In this document: positions 29,643-37,742 of the stretch, in pieces
How positions within the stretch are numbered: position 1 is the stretch's first letter
Layout of the letters: each line of letters starts with the position of its first letter
Assembly: GCF_030345095.1 (NCBI RefSeq)
Contig: NZ_CP128360.1
Location: 2,356,001 to 2,420,000 of the forward strand
Direction: 5' to 3'
Length of the DNA: 64,000 nucleotides
Origin: Solwaraspora sp. WMMA2056
Lineage (GTDB): Bacteria > Actinomycetota > Actinomycetes > Mycobacteriales > Micromonosporaceae
Notes under the pieces: generated by a model
What the model was told of the DNA's origin: nothing
Seen by the model: the letters and a program-made list of their open reading frames with translations, nothing else
The model's database searches: none
Position numbers and translations under genes: made by a program

Positions 29643-30187
29643 AAGTAGCGGTAGCGGGTGTCGCCCGGGCCGGGGCGGCTGTGGCCGTCGGGCCGCCAGC
29701 CCCGAGCGGCGTAGAAGCGCTGGCCCCGATCGTTGTGTTCCCACGCCTCCAGCACCCCGCCGGTCCGACCGGTCCGGCGCAGGTACCCGATGAAGGCGTC
29801 GTGCAGCAGCCCACCGATTCCTCGGCCCCAGCAGTCGGGGAGCACGTGGATCTGGTACAGCTGACCGACGTGGGCCGGGTCGACATGACCGGCGAGGGCA
29901 GGTCCCATCGCGGCGCAGCCGACGACCCGGCTGTCGGCGACCGCGGCGACGGTGAACCGTTCCGGCGAGGTCACCGCGTTGGCCCAGGCGGCACGACGTT
30001 CGGCGTACGCCTCGGGCGACGACAGCGACGGGTCGGCCGGGTCGAGCCCACCTGCCGCCGTGTAGTAGGTGGTGCGGGCCAGCGTGTGCACCTCGGTCAG
30101 CTGGTCGACATCGGCGAGCGTCGCTTCTCGTACGAGGGCCGATGCGGGCTGGCGGCGCGGTAGGTGGACACCGTCAGGCGAGGTCAT
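29627..30187 (-). CDS. GNAT-family N-acetyltransferase
   Basis: 186 residues from ATG 30187 (GAGGAG 7 nt upstream). GNAT core: LVREATLADVDQLTEVHTLA at strand 1, then QIHVLPDCWGRGIGGLLHDA as motif A with the acetyl-CoA pyrophosphate loop (RGIGG), and motif B LEAWEHNDRGQRFYAARGW. The substrate is unknown. It lies 16 bp downstream of a small helix-hairpin-helix gene and is probably cotranscribed with it. Confidence 0.9.
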   Translation of the reverse strand: MTSPDGVHLPRRQPASALVREATLADVDQLTEVHTLARTTYYTAAGGLDPADPSLSSPEAYAERRAAWANAVTSPERFTVAAVADSRVVGCAAMGPALAGHVDPAHVGQLYQIHVLPDCWGRGIGGLLHDAFIGYLRRTGRTGGVLEAWEHNDRGQRFYAARGWRPDGHSRPGPGDTRYRYFQLTL

Positions 30188-30203
30188 CCGGCATCTCCTC
30201 TGG

Positions 30204-30416
30204 TCAGTCGGCGAAAGCGAGGCCGCGTTCGGCCAGCGCGGTGGCCAGGATGCCGACGGCCTTCGGGCCGATCCCGTGCATGGCCAGCAGGTCGTCGCGG
30301 CGGTACGTGGCGACCTGGGCGAGGGTGGTGACGCCGGCTGCGAGCAGGGCACTGTTGGCGGGCCGCCCGATCGGCGGCAGGTCACCGACCTGGGCGGGCA
30401 GATGGCGAGTGCTCAT
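30204..30416 (-). CDS. small helix-hairpin-helix protein
   Basis: 70 residues from ATG 30416. The core IGRPANSALLAAGVTTLAQVATYRRDDLLAMHGIGPKAVGIL is a helix-hairpin-helix unit (GIGPKA) like the DNA-binding C-terminal domain of RNA polymerase alpha or DUF4332-type proteins. It consists of little more than this domain. It may bind DNA non-specifically; the link with the downstream GNAT gene is unexplained. Confidence 0.7.
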   Translation of the reverse strand: MSTRHLPAQVGDLPPIGRPANSALLAAGVTTLAQVATYRRDDLLAMHGIGPKAVGILATALAERGLAFAD

Positions 30417-30457
30417 CGACCCACCGTAGTCCGTCCTGCGTCGCCGGTGCCGCGCTG

Positions 30458-30520
30458 CATCGAGGTGAGGGCTATCCACGTCATCTGTGCCTTGTGAGGT
30501 GGATAGCCCTCACCTCGATG
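30458..30520 (-). terminator. 22-bp stem-loop terminator
   Basis: Perfect 22-bp inverted repeat (30458-30479 with 30499-30520) and a 19-nt loop, 45 bp past the stop of the ATP-grasp gene. Its arm shares the sequence ATCGANGTGAGG with the stem-loop at 31510-31572. Confidence 0.8.
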
Positions 30521-30564
30521 TGACTGTCGCTCGGCGGTAGCGCTCCTGGGCGGCTGCCTCAAGC

Positions 30565-31416
30565 TCACCGAGCCTCGTCGAATGCTGCCGCGATGAGCAT
30601 GGCTGGATCGATGCTGACGGGTCGGTCGCTGACCTGCCCGTCGCCTACCTCGATGACCCGCCACACGCCGTCGGCGCGCAGCGCCAGATCGGCCGTCACG
30701 AACGGCAGACCCAGAGCATCGATCAGTGGGGCGAGCCAGCCGAGGTCGATCCCTTCCGGCGGGTGATCGTGTGGGGTGTCCGGATGCGGCCCGACCAGGA
30801 CACATCGACCGTGCACCCACCAGGTCCGTACCTCCGCAGCCGTGAACTGCTCGAACTCGCGCAGCACGAATCCACCGACGAAGTCGTCGTCCCGTAGTTG
30901 CCGGAAGCGGCTCGCGACCCTCCACACGGCGTCGCCGTCCTCGACGCTCGCGATGAAGGCGGCCTCGCTCCAGTAGTGCTTCATCGACTTCACGTAGTCG
31001 CGGATGACGGCAGGGCCGTTGCCGAGAGCGAGTCGGGCCTGGTCGAAGTCTGTTCGGGATGCGCCGACAGTCCAGGCCGAGCGCGGAGTCACCGTCGCCA
31101 GCGTGGGGTACCAACCAGGGAACTCGTGGGCCTGTCGGTACTGCTCGGCGGTGGTACGTAGCGTCACGCCTCGCGCGGCGAGTGCGTCGACGAACCGCGC
31201 GTACCGGTCAGCCTCCAGCATCCAGCCTCGGTAGATGGCCATGCCGTCGCCGGCCACCGACGCCACCGCCCGTACCGCGTCATCGCCTCTGGCCAGCTTG
31301 TCGTGGTCAACCACCGCGACGGCGTAGCCGGCTTCCCGGGCGGCTCGGGCCTCCGGCGCGAAGTGCTCGTCCGGGCGGGTCGGCCGCAGCGGGTCGCCGG
31401 GCACGAGGAAGATCAT
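30565..31416 (-). CDS. ATP-grasp domain protein (DUF4343-like)
   Basis: 283 residues from ATG 31416. An earlier in-frame ATG near 31512 would begin inside a terminator stem, so it is not used. The start IFLVPGDPLRPTRPDEHF and the later VIRDYVKSMKHYWSEAAFI, FVLREFEQFT and WVIEVGDGQVSDRP-like segments (ADLALRADGVWRVIEVGDGQ) give the ATP-grasp pattern with late acidic metal ligands. Members ligate a carboxylate to an amine or thiol; the substrate is unknown. It is flanked on both sides by related palindromic terminators. Confidence 0.78.
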   Translation of the reverse strand: MIFLVPGDPLRPTRPDEHFAPEARAAREAGYAVAVVDHDKLARGDDAVRAVASVAGDGMAIYRGWMLEADRYARFVDALAARGVTLRTTAEQYRQAHEFPGWYPTLATVTPRSAWTVGASRTDFDQARLALGNGPAVIRDYVKSMKHYWSEAAFIASVEDGDAVWRVASRFRQLRDDDFVGGFVLREFEQFTAAEVRTWWVHGRCVLVGPHPDTPHDHPPEGIDLGWLAPLIDALGLPFVTADLALRADGVWRVIEVGDGQVSDRPVSIDPAMLIAAAFDEAR

Positions 31417-31509
31417 GCGTCCGATGCTGCCCGACTCGACGGTGTCGCCTCCAGCGGTTATCGGCCACCGCGCGCCGTCGGCATGAGCGTCTCGGGCGGC
31501 TGGAGCGCT

Positions 31510-31572
31510 CATCGATGTGAGGCTCAGATACCTTACGACGCGGTTGTAGCGTATCTCCGCCTCACATCGACG
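31510..31572 (-). terminator. 22-bp imperfect stem-loop terminator
   Basis: Arms 31510-31531 and 31551-31572 pair with about three mismatches around a 19-nt loop. The right arm overlaps the stop codon of the minus-strand HAD gene, so it terminates that gene. It is related in sequence and geometry to the palindrome at 30458-30520. Confidence 0.7.
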
Positions 31573-32083
31573 CGGCTTTGCGGCCGTCGACTGCGAGCCA
31601 CTGGCCGACGGCGGAGAAGTCAGCGTCGGTGAGGCCCAGACGTGGGTCGACGCGGTGCAGCAGAGCACTGCCTGGGTGGTGCTCGGATACCCAGTGCCGG
31701 TCCAGGTCGGTGACTTCGTCGTCGAGCCAGACGAAGGCGCGTCCGGCCGCCCATGTGGTGAGGAACGCCGTCTTCCAATGCACGCCGCGCAGGGGCTCGT
31801 CGTCGGAGTCCGGCCACGAGACGACCGGCAGCTCCGGCAGGCCGAGTAGCGGCGCGACGACCTCGTTCGCCTCGGTCATCCACGTGGTCGCCCAGACCAG
31901 CTGACAATCGAGCGCCAGCAGCCGGCGTCCGTCCTCCGGATCGAGTCGCTCCAGCAGCGGATTACCACCGACATCAAGATCGGCTGCGGCGACGGGCGAC
32001 GGCGCGCGGCCAGTGGCACGGGCGGCGAAGGGAATCAGTACGCCGTCGACATCGAGGAAGACGTACGGACGGTTGACCGGCAC
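31562..32083 (-). CDS. HAD-domain hydrolase
   Basis: 173 residues from GTG 32083. HAD motif I is DVDGVL (about residues 10-15) with both Asp, motif II is the T of WATTW (about 66), and the C-terminal WLDDEVTD supplies the acidic motif IV. There is a small or absent cap domain. This is a phosphatase-like enzyme of unknown substrate, common in actinomycetes. It is separated from the DUF397 gene by 33 bp. Confidence 0.85.
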   Translation of the reverse strand: MPVNRPYVFLDVDGVLIPFAARATGRAPSPVAAADLDVGGNPLLERLDPEDGRRLLALDCQLVWATTWMTEANEVVAPLLGLPELPVVSWPDSDDEPLRGVHWKTAFLTTWAAGRAFVWLDDEVTDLDRHWVSEHHPGSALLHRVDPRLGLTDADFSAVGQWLAVDGRKAASM

Positions 32084-32116
32084 GGGTGTCGATCGTCGGA
32101 GGGTAGGCCGGTCGCG

Positions 32117-32326
32117 TCAGTGGCCGGACACCGTGGTGAGGAACGCGGCCCAGGCGTCGGCGGGGAAGAGCAGCGCCGGGCCGTGTGGGTCCTTGGAGTC
32201 GCGTACGCCGATCGTGCTGCCGGCCAGCGTGGTCACCTCGACGCAGGAGCCACCGTTGTCGCCGCTGCGGCTGCTCTTGCGCCACCATGCGTTCGGCAGG
32301 TCCGTGGCGTGCCCGACGTGGCTCAT
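32117..32326 (-). CDS. DUF397 small protein
   Basis: 69 residues with the DUF397 signature: WWRKSSRSGDNGGSCVEV, then GVRDSKDPHGPALLFPADAW. These short proteins are encoded next to XRE/DUF5753 regulators (WhiJ-like systems) and are thought to modulate them. Its start overlaps the regulator stop (ATGA at 32323-32326). Confidence 0.93.
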   Translation of the reverse strand: MSHVGHATDLPNAWWRKSSRSGDNGGSCVEVTTLAGSTIGVRDSKDPHGPALLFPADAWAAFLTTVSGH

Positions 32327-33171
32327 GTCAGCTCCTTCACCAGCTCGGCGATCGTCTGTGTCGACTGCGCCGGGTCTCGTGCCTCTGCCCGTAGGTAGTC
32401 GAACTTCAGCGTATAGTCCCGGATCTCCTCCGGCTTCTCCAGGTACAGGGCGCCGGTCAGACTCTCGACGAAGATGACAGCTTGGTCGGCGGGGTCCGGG
32501 AAGTCGATGATCGTGAACGAGTTGAGCACTGACGCGCCTGCTGCCAGCGGCAGCACCTGAAGTGAGACGTTCGGCAGGTCGGTGACCTTCAGAAGGTGCT
32601 GTAGCTGGTTGCGCAGGGTGGCAGGTCCGCCGATCGGGCGTCGCAGGACCGCTTCGTCGAGCACGATGCGCATCCGTAGCCCGTTGTCGATGAGCAGGGT
32701 CTGGCGGTCCATGCGGAGCTGGACCTTGCGTTCCAGCTCATTGGGTGGGAGTGGGTTCACGGCTGCGTGGAGTACGGCTCGGGCGTACTGCTCTGTCTGG
32801 AGTAGCCCGTGGATGAACTGGGACTCGTAGATGGCGAGGCCGGCGGCTTCGGACTCGAGTCCGACGTAGAACTGGAACCACTCGGGCACGGCGTTGCCGT
32901 ACCCGTGCCACCAGCCGCGTTGTCGGGACTCGCGGCAGAGCGTGATCATGACTTCGCGGGCGTCTGGTGGCACTTCGTAGAGTTCGAGCAGGACGCGTAG
33001 GTCGGGTGGTCGGATGCCGACCTGAGAGGTTTCGATGCGTGACAGTCGGGAGTGTGAGCTGTCGAGGTGTCGTGCTGCCTGTTCGAGGGTGAGGCCGGCG
33101 GCTTCGCGGTAGCGGCGCATCTCGCTGGCGAGTCTGCGTCGCCGCACGGTCGGGCTGAACCGTTTCGTCAT
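32323..33171 (-). CDS. XRE-family regulator with DUF5753 (WhiJ-like)
   Basis: 282 residues. N-terminal XRE helix-turn-helix (about 15-70: LTLEQAARHLDSSHSRLSRIE) followed by the DUF5753 sensor domain (about 95-275: WFQFYVGLESEAAGLAIYESQFIHGLLQT...). It is paired with the overlapping DUF397 gene. In streptomycetes such pairs act in development and antibiotic control. A palindrome at 33248-33271, in the divergent region upstream, is a plausible operator. Confidence 0.92.
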   Translation of the reverse strand: MTKRFSPTVRRRRLASEMRRYREAAGLTLEQAARHLDSSHSRLSRIETSQVGIRPPDLRVLLELYEVPPDAREVMITLCRESRQRGWWHGYGNAVPEWFQFYVGLESEAAGLAIYESQFIHGLLQTEQYARAVLHAAVNPLPPNELERKVQLRMDRQTLLIDNGLRMRIVLDEAVLRRPIGGPATLRNQLQHLLKVTDLPNVSLQVLPLAAGASVLNSFTIIDFPDPADQAVIFVESLTGALYLEKPEEIRDYTLKFDYLRAEARDPAQSTQTIAELVKELT

Positions 33172-33247
33172 TGCGGCCTCCCTGCTGGTCCTGAGTCATC
33201 CAACCTGAGGGCTGCCGTTCTCGGCAAGCACAGTTGGATCTTCAACT

Positions 33248-33271
33248 CCAAAACTGCACATTGCAGTTTGG
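33248..33271. promoter_or_regulatory. palindromic putative operator
   Basis: CCAAAACTGCA and TGCAGTTTGG form a 10-bp inverted repeat around a 3-nt centre in an AT-rich patch, midway between the divergent XRE regulator and the 33331 operon. Likely target of the XRE protein; not proven. Confidence 0.5.
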
Positions 33272-33330
33272 TCAGTGCGGTGGCATCGTATCGATGTCGG
33301 CGTTAGCCGCTACGACCGGGAGGTGTGTCC

Positions 33331-33921
33331 GTGACCGACAACCGTTCAGCACGCTGGACCGACCCGACCCTCGATCCGACGCAGCGCAACCGGGACCTGT
33401 TCGCCGTACTCGATCGGGCTGACCTGTCCGAACCGGCGCGGGCCGCCGTCGCGCACGCCCTCGGCCCCGGGGCCGGCCCGGCCGGGCACGCCGAAGCGCT
33501 GGTCAACCGCTACCTCAACGAGCGTGAGCGTCGCCGCCCGGCAGCGCGGGTCAACGGCAGCGGGGACGGTCCGGGTGGGATCGGCAACCTGCCGGACTGG
33601 CTGCGGTACGACCGGCGTGGCCGGTACACGCTGCACCTGACGTTTGCCGCCGTCGACGTCGACACCGCCCGCGAGCAGGCCGTCGCGTACGCCGAAGGGC
33701 TCACCATCCTGTGCCCGGAGCTGGGGGAGCACGCGCCGCTGCTGTCGCGGGCGGAGGCGTGGAACTTCAACGAGCCGCTGTTCTGCGGGGTACGTGGTCC
33801 GGACGGTGAGGTGTGCGCAGAGGTCCGCCACCACCCGGGGTTCCACCGGGCGGCCGGGCTCGGCGGACTGGGCTGGGGCGACGGTGACGGCGACGCAGAC
33901 AGCACTGGCGACGCCCCGTGA
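33331..33921 (+). CDS. hypothetical protein
   Basis: 196 residues from GTG 33331 (GGGAGG at 33318-33323; GTG 33325 is too close to it). The N-terminal half is polar and helical; the middle has a predicted beta-alpha-beta stretch (YDRRGRYTLHLTFAAVDVDTAREQAVAYAEGLTIL). One Cys pair is in FCGVRGPDGEVCAEVRHH. Not recognised. It overlaps the next small gene by GTGA, giving a probable three-gene operon with the Uma2-like protein, divergent from the XRE/DUF397 pair. Confidence 0.7.
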   Translation: MTDNRSARWTDPTLDPTQRNRDLFAVLDRADLSEPARAAVAHALGPGAGPAGHAEALVNRYLNERERRRPAARVNGSGDGPGGIGNLPDWLRYDRRGRYTLHLTFAAVDVDTAREQAVAYAEGLTILCPELGEHAPLLSRAEAWNFNEPLFCGVRGPDGEVCAEVRHHPGFHRAAGLGGLGWGDGDGDADSTGDAP

Positions 33922-34151
33922 CCGGCACACCCGCCACACCGCCGTACCCGAGGGTCGCGCCGTGCCGGCACTGCGGCCGGCCGGTGCTGCGCGACAACGA
34001 CGGCAGGTGGATCCACGCCGACCTGGCGTACGTCTGCCGGGACCGTTGGGGCGGGATCACCGCCACCACCGCCGCCCCCGAGGGGCAGATGGCAGACTGG
34101 TGGAGGCATCAGTCTGGAGGTGAGTCTGCCGGTGAGCGTGGCCGTCCTTGA
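33918..34151 (+). CDS. small zinc-ribbon-like protein
   Basis: 77 residues from GTG 33918, coupled to the preceding stop. PCRHCGRPV followed about 20 residues later by VCRD suggests a partial zinc ribbon with three Cys and nearby His. The C-terminal 10 residues overlap the start of the Uma2 gene in another frame. Function unknown. Confidence 0.55.
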   Translation: MTGTPATPPYPRVAPCRHCGRPVLRDNDGRWIHADLAYVCRDRWGGITATTAAPEGQMADWWRHQSGGESAGERGRP

Positions 34152-34695
34152 TCACGTGGGGCCGTGGAGCGAGGAGGAGTACCTCGCCCTCGGTGAGACT
34201 CCCAACCGTATCGAGCTGATCGACGGAGGTCTGTGGGTGAGTCCGGCCCCGAGCAAGCCGCATCAGCAGCTGTCGTTCCTGCTGATGTCGGCGCTGTACC
34301 CGGCAGCCCGGGCGGTCGGCCTGACCGCCTACGAGGCGATCAACGTTCGGTTGCGCCCCGACCGGATCGTCATCCCGGACCTCGTCGTGGCCGACACCAG
34401 CCGGGACGGGTCGGTGACCGATGCGGCCGAGGTGGTGCTGATCTGCGAGATCACCTCGCCGAGCAACGCCGCCACCGACCGGCTGCTCAAGATGCAGTTC
34501 TACGCCGCCGCGCGGATCGGGTGGTACCTGCTCGTGGAGCCGGAGCTACCTGCCTTCTCCGCTGTCACCCTGCGGCTGTTCCGACTCGACGGTGAGCACT
34601 ACGTCGAGCATGCGACCGCGACGAAAAGCGAGGTGTTGGCCGCCGAGCGGCCGTTCCCGTTCCGCATCGACTCCGGCGCACTGCTCGACGGGTAG
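34120..34695 (+). CDS. Uma2-family (DUF820) PD-(D/E)XK protein
   Basis: 191 residues from GTG 34120; GTG 34132 with GGAGG 11 nt upstream is an alternative. Uma2 pattern: [40 protein letters not shown] and [20 protein letters not shown] supply the acidic and Lys residues of the restriction-endonuclease-like fold. Uma2 proteins occur in many actinomycetes and cyanobacteria; the role is unproven. Confidence 0.88.
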   Translation: MSLPVSVAVLDHVGPWSEEEYLALGETPNRIELIDGGLWVSPAPSKPHQQLSFLLMSALYPAARAVGLTAYEAINVRLRPDRIVIPDLVVADTSRDGSVTDAAEVVLICEITSPSNAATDRLLKMQFYAAARIGWYLLVEPELPAFSAVTLRLFRLDGEHYVEHATATKSEVLAAERPFPFRIDSGALLDG

Positions 34696-34738
34696 CGCAA
34701 CCCACGGGCACCCCCGGATGTGGGGGACCGAGGGCGGT

Positions 34739-37609
34739 TCAGTCGTCCGGTGCTACGGGGCAGCCGTTGCCGGTGTCGCTGCCGGGCTCGCCGACCCGGT
34801 ACAGGTCGCCGATCAGGAACACACAGCTAGGCTCGGGCTCGCGCGACTGTGGATCGCCCGACGGCGGGATCGCCAGCTCCAGGATCGCGATGTTGCGCGA
34901 GTCGCCGATCCGGGAGGCACTGAAGCTGATCACCCCGCTCGCGCCGAGGAACTCGTACCCCGGCTCCCGGAGCAGCTGGACCAGCGCGGCGCGGTGCCAC
35001 CGGTGCCGGCCGCCGAGCCGGACCAGGTCCACCAGCATCCGTACGGTGTCGTAGGCGACGCCGACCCGTTCACCGGGGTACGAGGTGGCGGGCAGCTCCT
35101 CCGTCGGCAGGTCGGCGGCGAGCCGCGCCCGCAGCCGCTGGTAGCCGGAGCAGAACGACTGCATCGGCTGCATGTCGGACAGCGCGGGGGCGGGCCTGCC
35201 GTACGTCACGCAGTCCCGGCCGCCGAGCACCACCAGGCTGCCCAGGCCGACGTAGCGCACACGGGAGCCGGCGAACGTGTCGTCGGTCCGGAAGCTGGCC
35301 TGGGCGACCGCCCGGGTGACCGCGTCGTCGGCGACGATGTGCGGCGTACGGTCCGAATCGACGCAGCCGTCGTTCATCGTCCGCAGAAAGTCCCGGTAGT
35401 GGTTCTCCCGCCCGGCGTAGAAGAACAACTCCCGTTGGTACGCCTGCGCCCAGTCCGGCCGGCGGCACGGCGGCGGCAGTTCGTTGACGTCGTCGCGCCA
35501 GTCGACCAGCTCGACGGCTTCGCCCATCCGGTCGGCGATGGCGTCGCGCAGTGTCTTCACGTACTCGTCGGGGTGGTCCGGGTCGATCGGCGGGTGGTAC
35601 ACCGTCACCTTGTCTCGTCCAATGTGTGCGGCGTAGCGGGCCACCAGCTCCGCCTGCCGGGTGTTGTCCGGCACCAGCTGGAAGTACAACTGGGACAGTT
35701 CGGCCAGCCCGGTGCCGGTGAGGGTGGTGCCGAAGACCGGGATGCCGGCTTCGCCGAGGATCCGGATCGCCTCCTCGGTCTCCGGGACGGTGCGGTCCAT
35801 CCCGATCACGCCCTTGATGCTGTCGTCGGCGTCGATCAGCGGGATGAGGTGCTGCTGCGCGACGTGGTGGGCCTGCCGCATGCCCCGGCCGGCGTTGGCG
35901 ATCACCACCCGTACCAGCGGTTCGGACAGCGACGACGCGGCGTGCTGTTGCTGCTGGGCCAGTGCGATGCCTTCGAGTTCCTCGGCGACCGCGTGATCGG
36001 TGTCGAGGTCGCTGCCGGCGTGGGTGAGGCCGGCGAAGTACACCAGGCTGATCATCGGCCGGTGCGGGATCGCGGCCAGCTTGCGCGCCGCGGTCTCGTT
36101 CCCGGCGAACACCCGGAGCTGCGCCGCCCGCAGCCGGGCGTTGGTGCCGAAGACCTGCGCCGCGCTGTCGCTGTGTCCGACGCACTGCATGTCGTCGGGC
36201 CCGAAGCGCAGCAGCTCGACACTCACCGCAGCGTCCACCTGGGACCGTAGCACCGAGCAGTGTTCCTGCCAGTACTGCCGGACGGTGAGCAGCGGGGCGG
36301 CCAGCACCGCGACCAGGGCGACGGCGAGCAGCCCTTCCACGGCCCCCCGCCGGGCCAGCCGGGGCGGCGGCGGTAGCCGCCAGGTGGTCTCGGACGGATC
36401 CCAGGCGGCCGCGTCGTCGGCGGCGAGTGCACCGACACGGCCCGGTGGGACCGGCTCAGGCAGGTCGAGCACCAGGTAACGCGCGTCGGTCGCCAGTAGC
36501 TGACGTCGATGGGGCAGCCCGCGCCGCCACAGCTGCAGCGCACGGTCGGCGTCGTGCGCCGGCATCGGTCGGCCGTCGGTGCCTCCCGACCGGTCCGGTG
36601 GACGGTCGCAGGCTGCCACGACCAGCAGCGGATCGAGCTCGCCGGTCTCGTTGCGCACCGCGTTGATCAGGCGCAGCAGTTCCCAGCCGCCGTTGTCGTC
36701 CGTGGCGTTGCTGACCAGGACGGTCACGTAGGCGGTGCGCCGCCAGCCGGACCGGCGGGGGAACCACCGCCACCGACGCCGCCGGTACGCGGCGCGTAGA
36801 TCCTCCAGGAACGCGTGCACCAGCAGCTTCTTGACCTGTTCGGCGTTTTCGAAGCTGCGTCGGTCCAGGGTCAGCCGTTCGGCGAAGCCGAGGAAATCGG
36901 TGGAGTGCCGGGGCACCATGTACGGCTGGCGGCGCATGAACCACCGCGCCTCGCGGCCCAGCCCGGCCGGCCGCTGACTCAGCCAGCGCCGGAACGCACC
37001 CTGACCGACCCACATCAGCAGCCACAGCCCCAGGCGGGTCCACACCCCGGATGCCACCTCCGCCACCGACACCGACGGGTCGGTGCCGGCGGCGCCGACC
37101 GGCTGGGGGGCGCGGCCGCTCCACGTACGCAGCAACGCCAGCACCGCGGACCGGTCGTCACGGCCCCGGGCCGGCGGCAACCGGTGTCCGGACAGCCAGT
37201 CGGCCAGCCGGTAGTGGTCGAACCGGGTCAGTCGGCCGGCACCGAACGAGTCTGCGGCCAGCCGGAAGCTGAGTTCGTCGAGCAGCGGCAGCAGCGGCGG
37301 TTCCCGGGCGGCGGCGGCAGCGGCCGGATCCTCGCCGGAAAGCCCCCACCGCGCGGCGCTGCGGGTGCCTGCGGTGTCGGCGTCGACCAGGGCGTGCGGG
37401 ATCCGGGGCGAGGCGTCACCCAGGGTCGATTCCAGGGCGGTGAGGAACCGGTCCGGGGCCTCGCGGCCGACCAGACACACCAGCGGCAGCGGTTCGTCGC
37501 CGCGTACCTGCAGGTCCGGTGCGCGGTGGGTGAACGGCGGTCGGGCGGCGAGCTGGCGGATCAGCGACAACAGACGGTGTACGCCCGCGAACCGGGGTCG
37601 TGCCGTCAT
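34739..37609 (-). CDS. one-TM receptor-like protein with extracellular type-1 periplasmic-binding domain
   Basis: 956 residues. The first 420 are cytoplasmic, alpha/beta-rich; LPLVCLVGRE near residue 41 looks like the first strand of an NTPase but the P-loop Lys is absent, and YVTVLVSNATDDNGGWELL and LDPLLVVAACDRP resemble later strands. One TM helix spans about 423-443. The outside part (about 445-950) resembles a Leu/Ile/Val-type binding protein: VRVVIANAGRG, GVIGMDRTVPETEEAIRIL, GIPVFGTTLTG, YHPPIDPDHPDEYVKTL. Paired Cys may form disulfides. No transporter genes flank it, so it is more likely a sensor or scaffold than an importer subunit. The partner is unknown. Confidence 0.65.
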   Translation of the reverse strand: MTARPRFAGVHRLLSLIRQLAARPPFTHRAPDLQVRGDEPLPLVCLVGREAPDRFLTALESTLGDASPRIPHALVDADTAGTRSAARWGLSGEDPAAAAAAREPPLLPLLDELSFRLAADSFGAGRLTRFDHYRLADWLSGHRLPPARGRDDRSAVLALLRTWSGRAPQPVGAAGTDPSVSVAEVASGVWTRLGLWLLMWVGQGAFRRWLSQRPAGLGREARWFMRRQPYMVPRHSTDFLGFAERLTLDRRSFENAEQVKKLLVHAFLEDLRAAYRRRRWRWFPRRSGWRRTAYVTVLVSNATDDNGGWELLRLINAVRNETGELDPLLVVAACDRPPDRSGGTDGRPMPAHDADRALQLWRRGLPHRRQLLATDARYLVLDLPEPVPPGRVGALAADDAAAWDPSETTWRLPPPPRLARRGAVEGLLAVALVAVLAAPLLTVRQYWQEHCSVLRSQVDAAVSVELLRFGPDDMQCVGHSDSAAQVFGTNARLRAAQLRVFAGNETAARKLAAIPHRPMISLVYFAGLTHAGSDLDTDHAVAEELEGIALAQQQQHAASSLSEPLVRVVIANAGRGMRQAHHVAQQHLIPLIDADDSIKGVIGMDRTVPETEEAIRILGEAGIPVFGTTLTGTGLAELSQLYFQLVPDNTRQAELVARYAAHIGRDKVTVYHPPIDPDHPDEYVKTLRDAIADRMGEAVELVDWRDDVNELPPPCRRPDWAQAYQRELFFYAGRENHYRDFLRTMNDGCVDSDRTPHIVADDAVTRAVAQASFRTDDTFAGSRVRYVGLGSLVVLGGRDCVTYGRPAPALSDMQPMQSFCSGYQRLRARLAADLPTEELPATSYPGERVGVAYDTVRMLVDLVRLGGRHRWHRAALVQLLREPGYEFLGASGVISFSASRIGDSRNIAILELAIPPSGDPQSREPEPSCVFLIGDLYRVGEPGSDTGNGCPVAPDD

Positions 37610-37742
37610 CGCTGGAATCGCCGTCTCCTCACTTCCGAGTGGTATCGATGCTAGGCACCGATGTCCACTGCAGAGGTCGCCCGTACGGCTGCTGTGACTG
37701 TCTGTTGCGCGACTCGGGTCGGGTCGGAAAGGTGGGTCCGGG

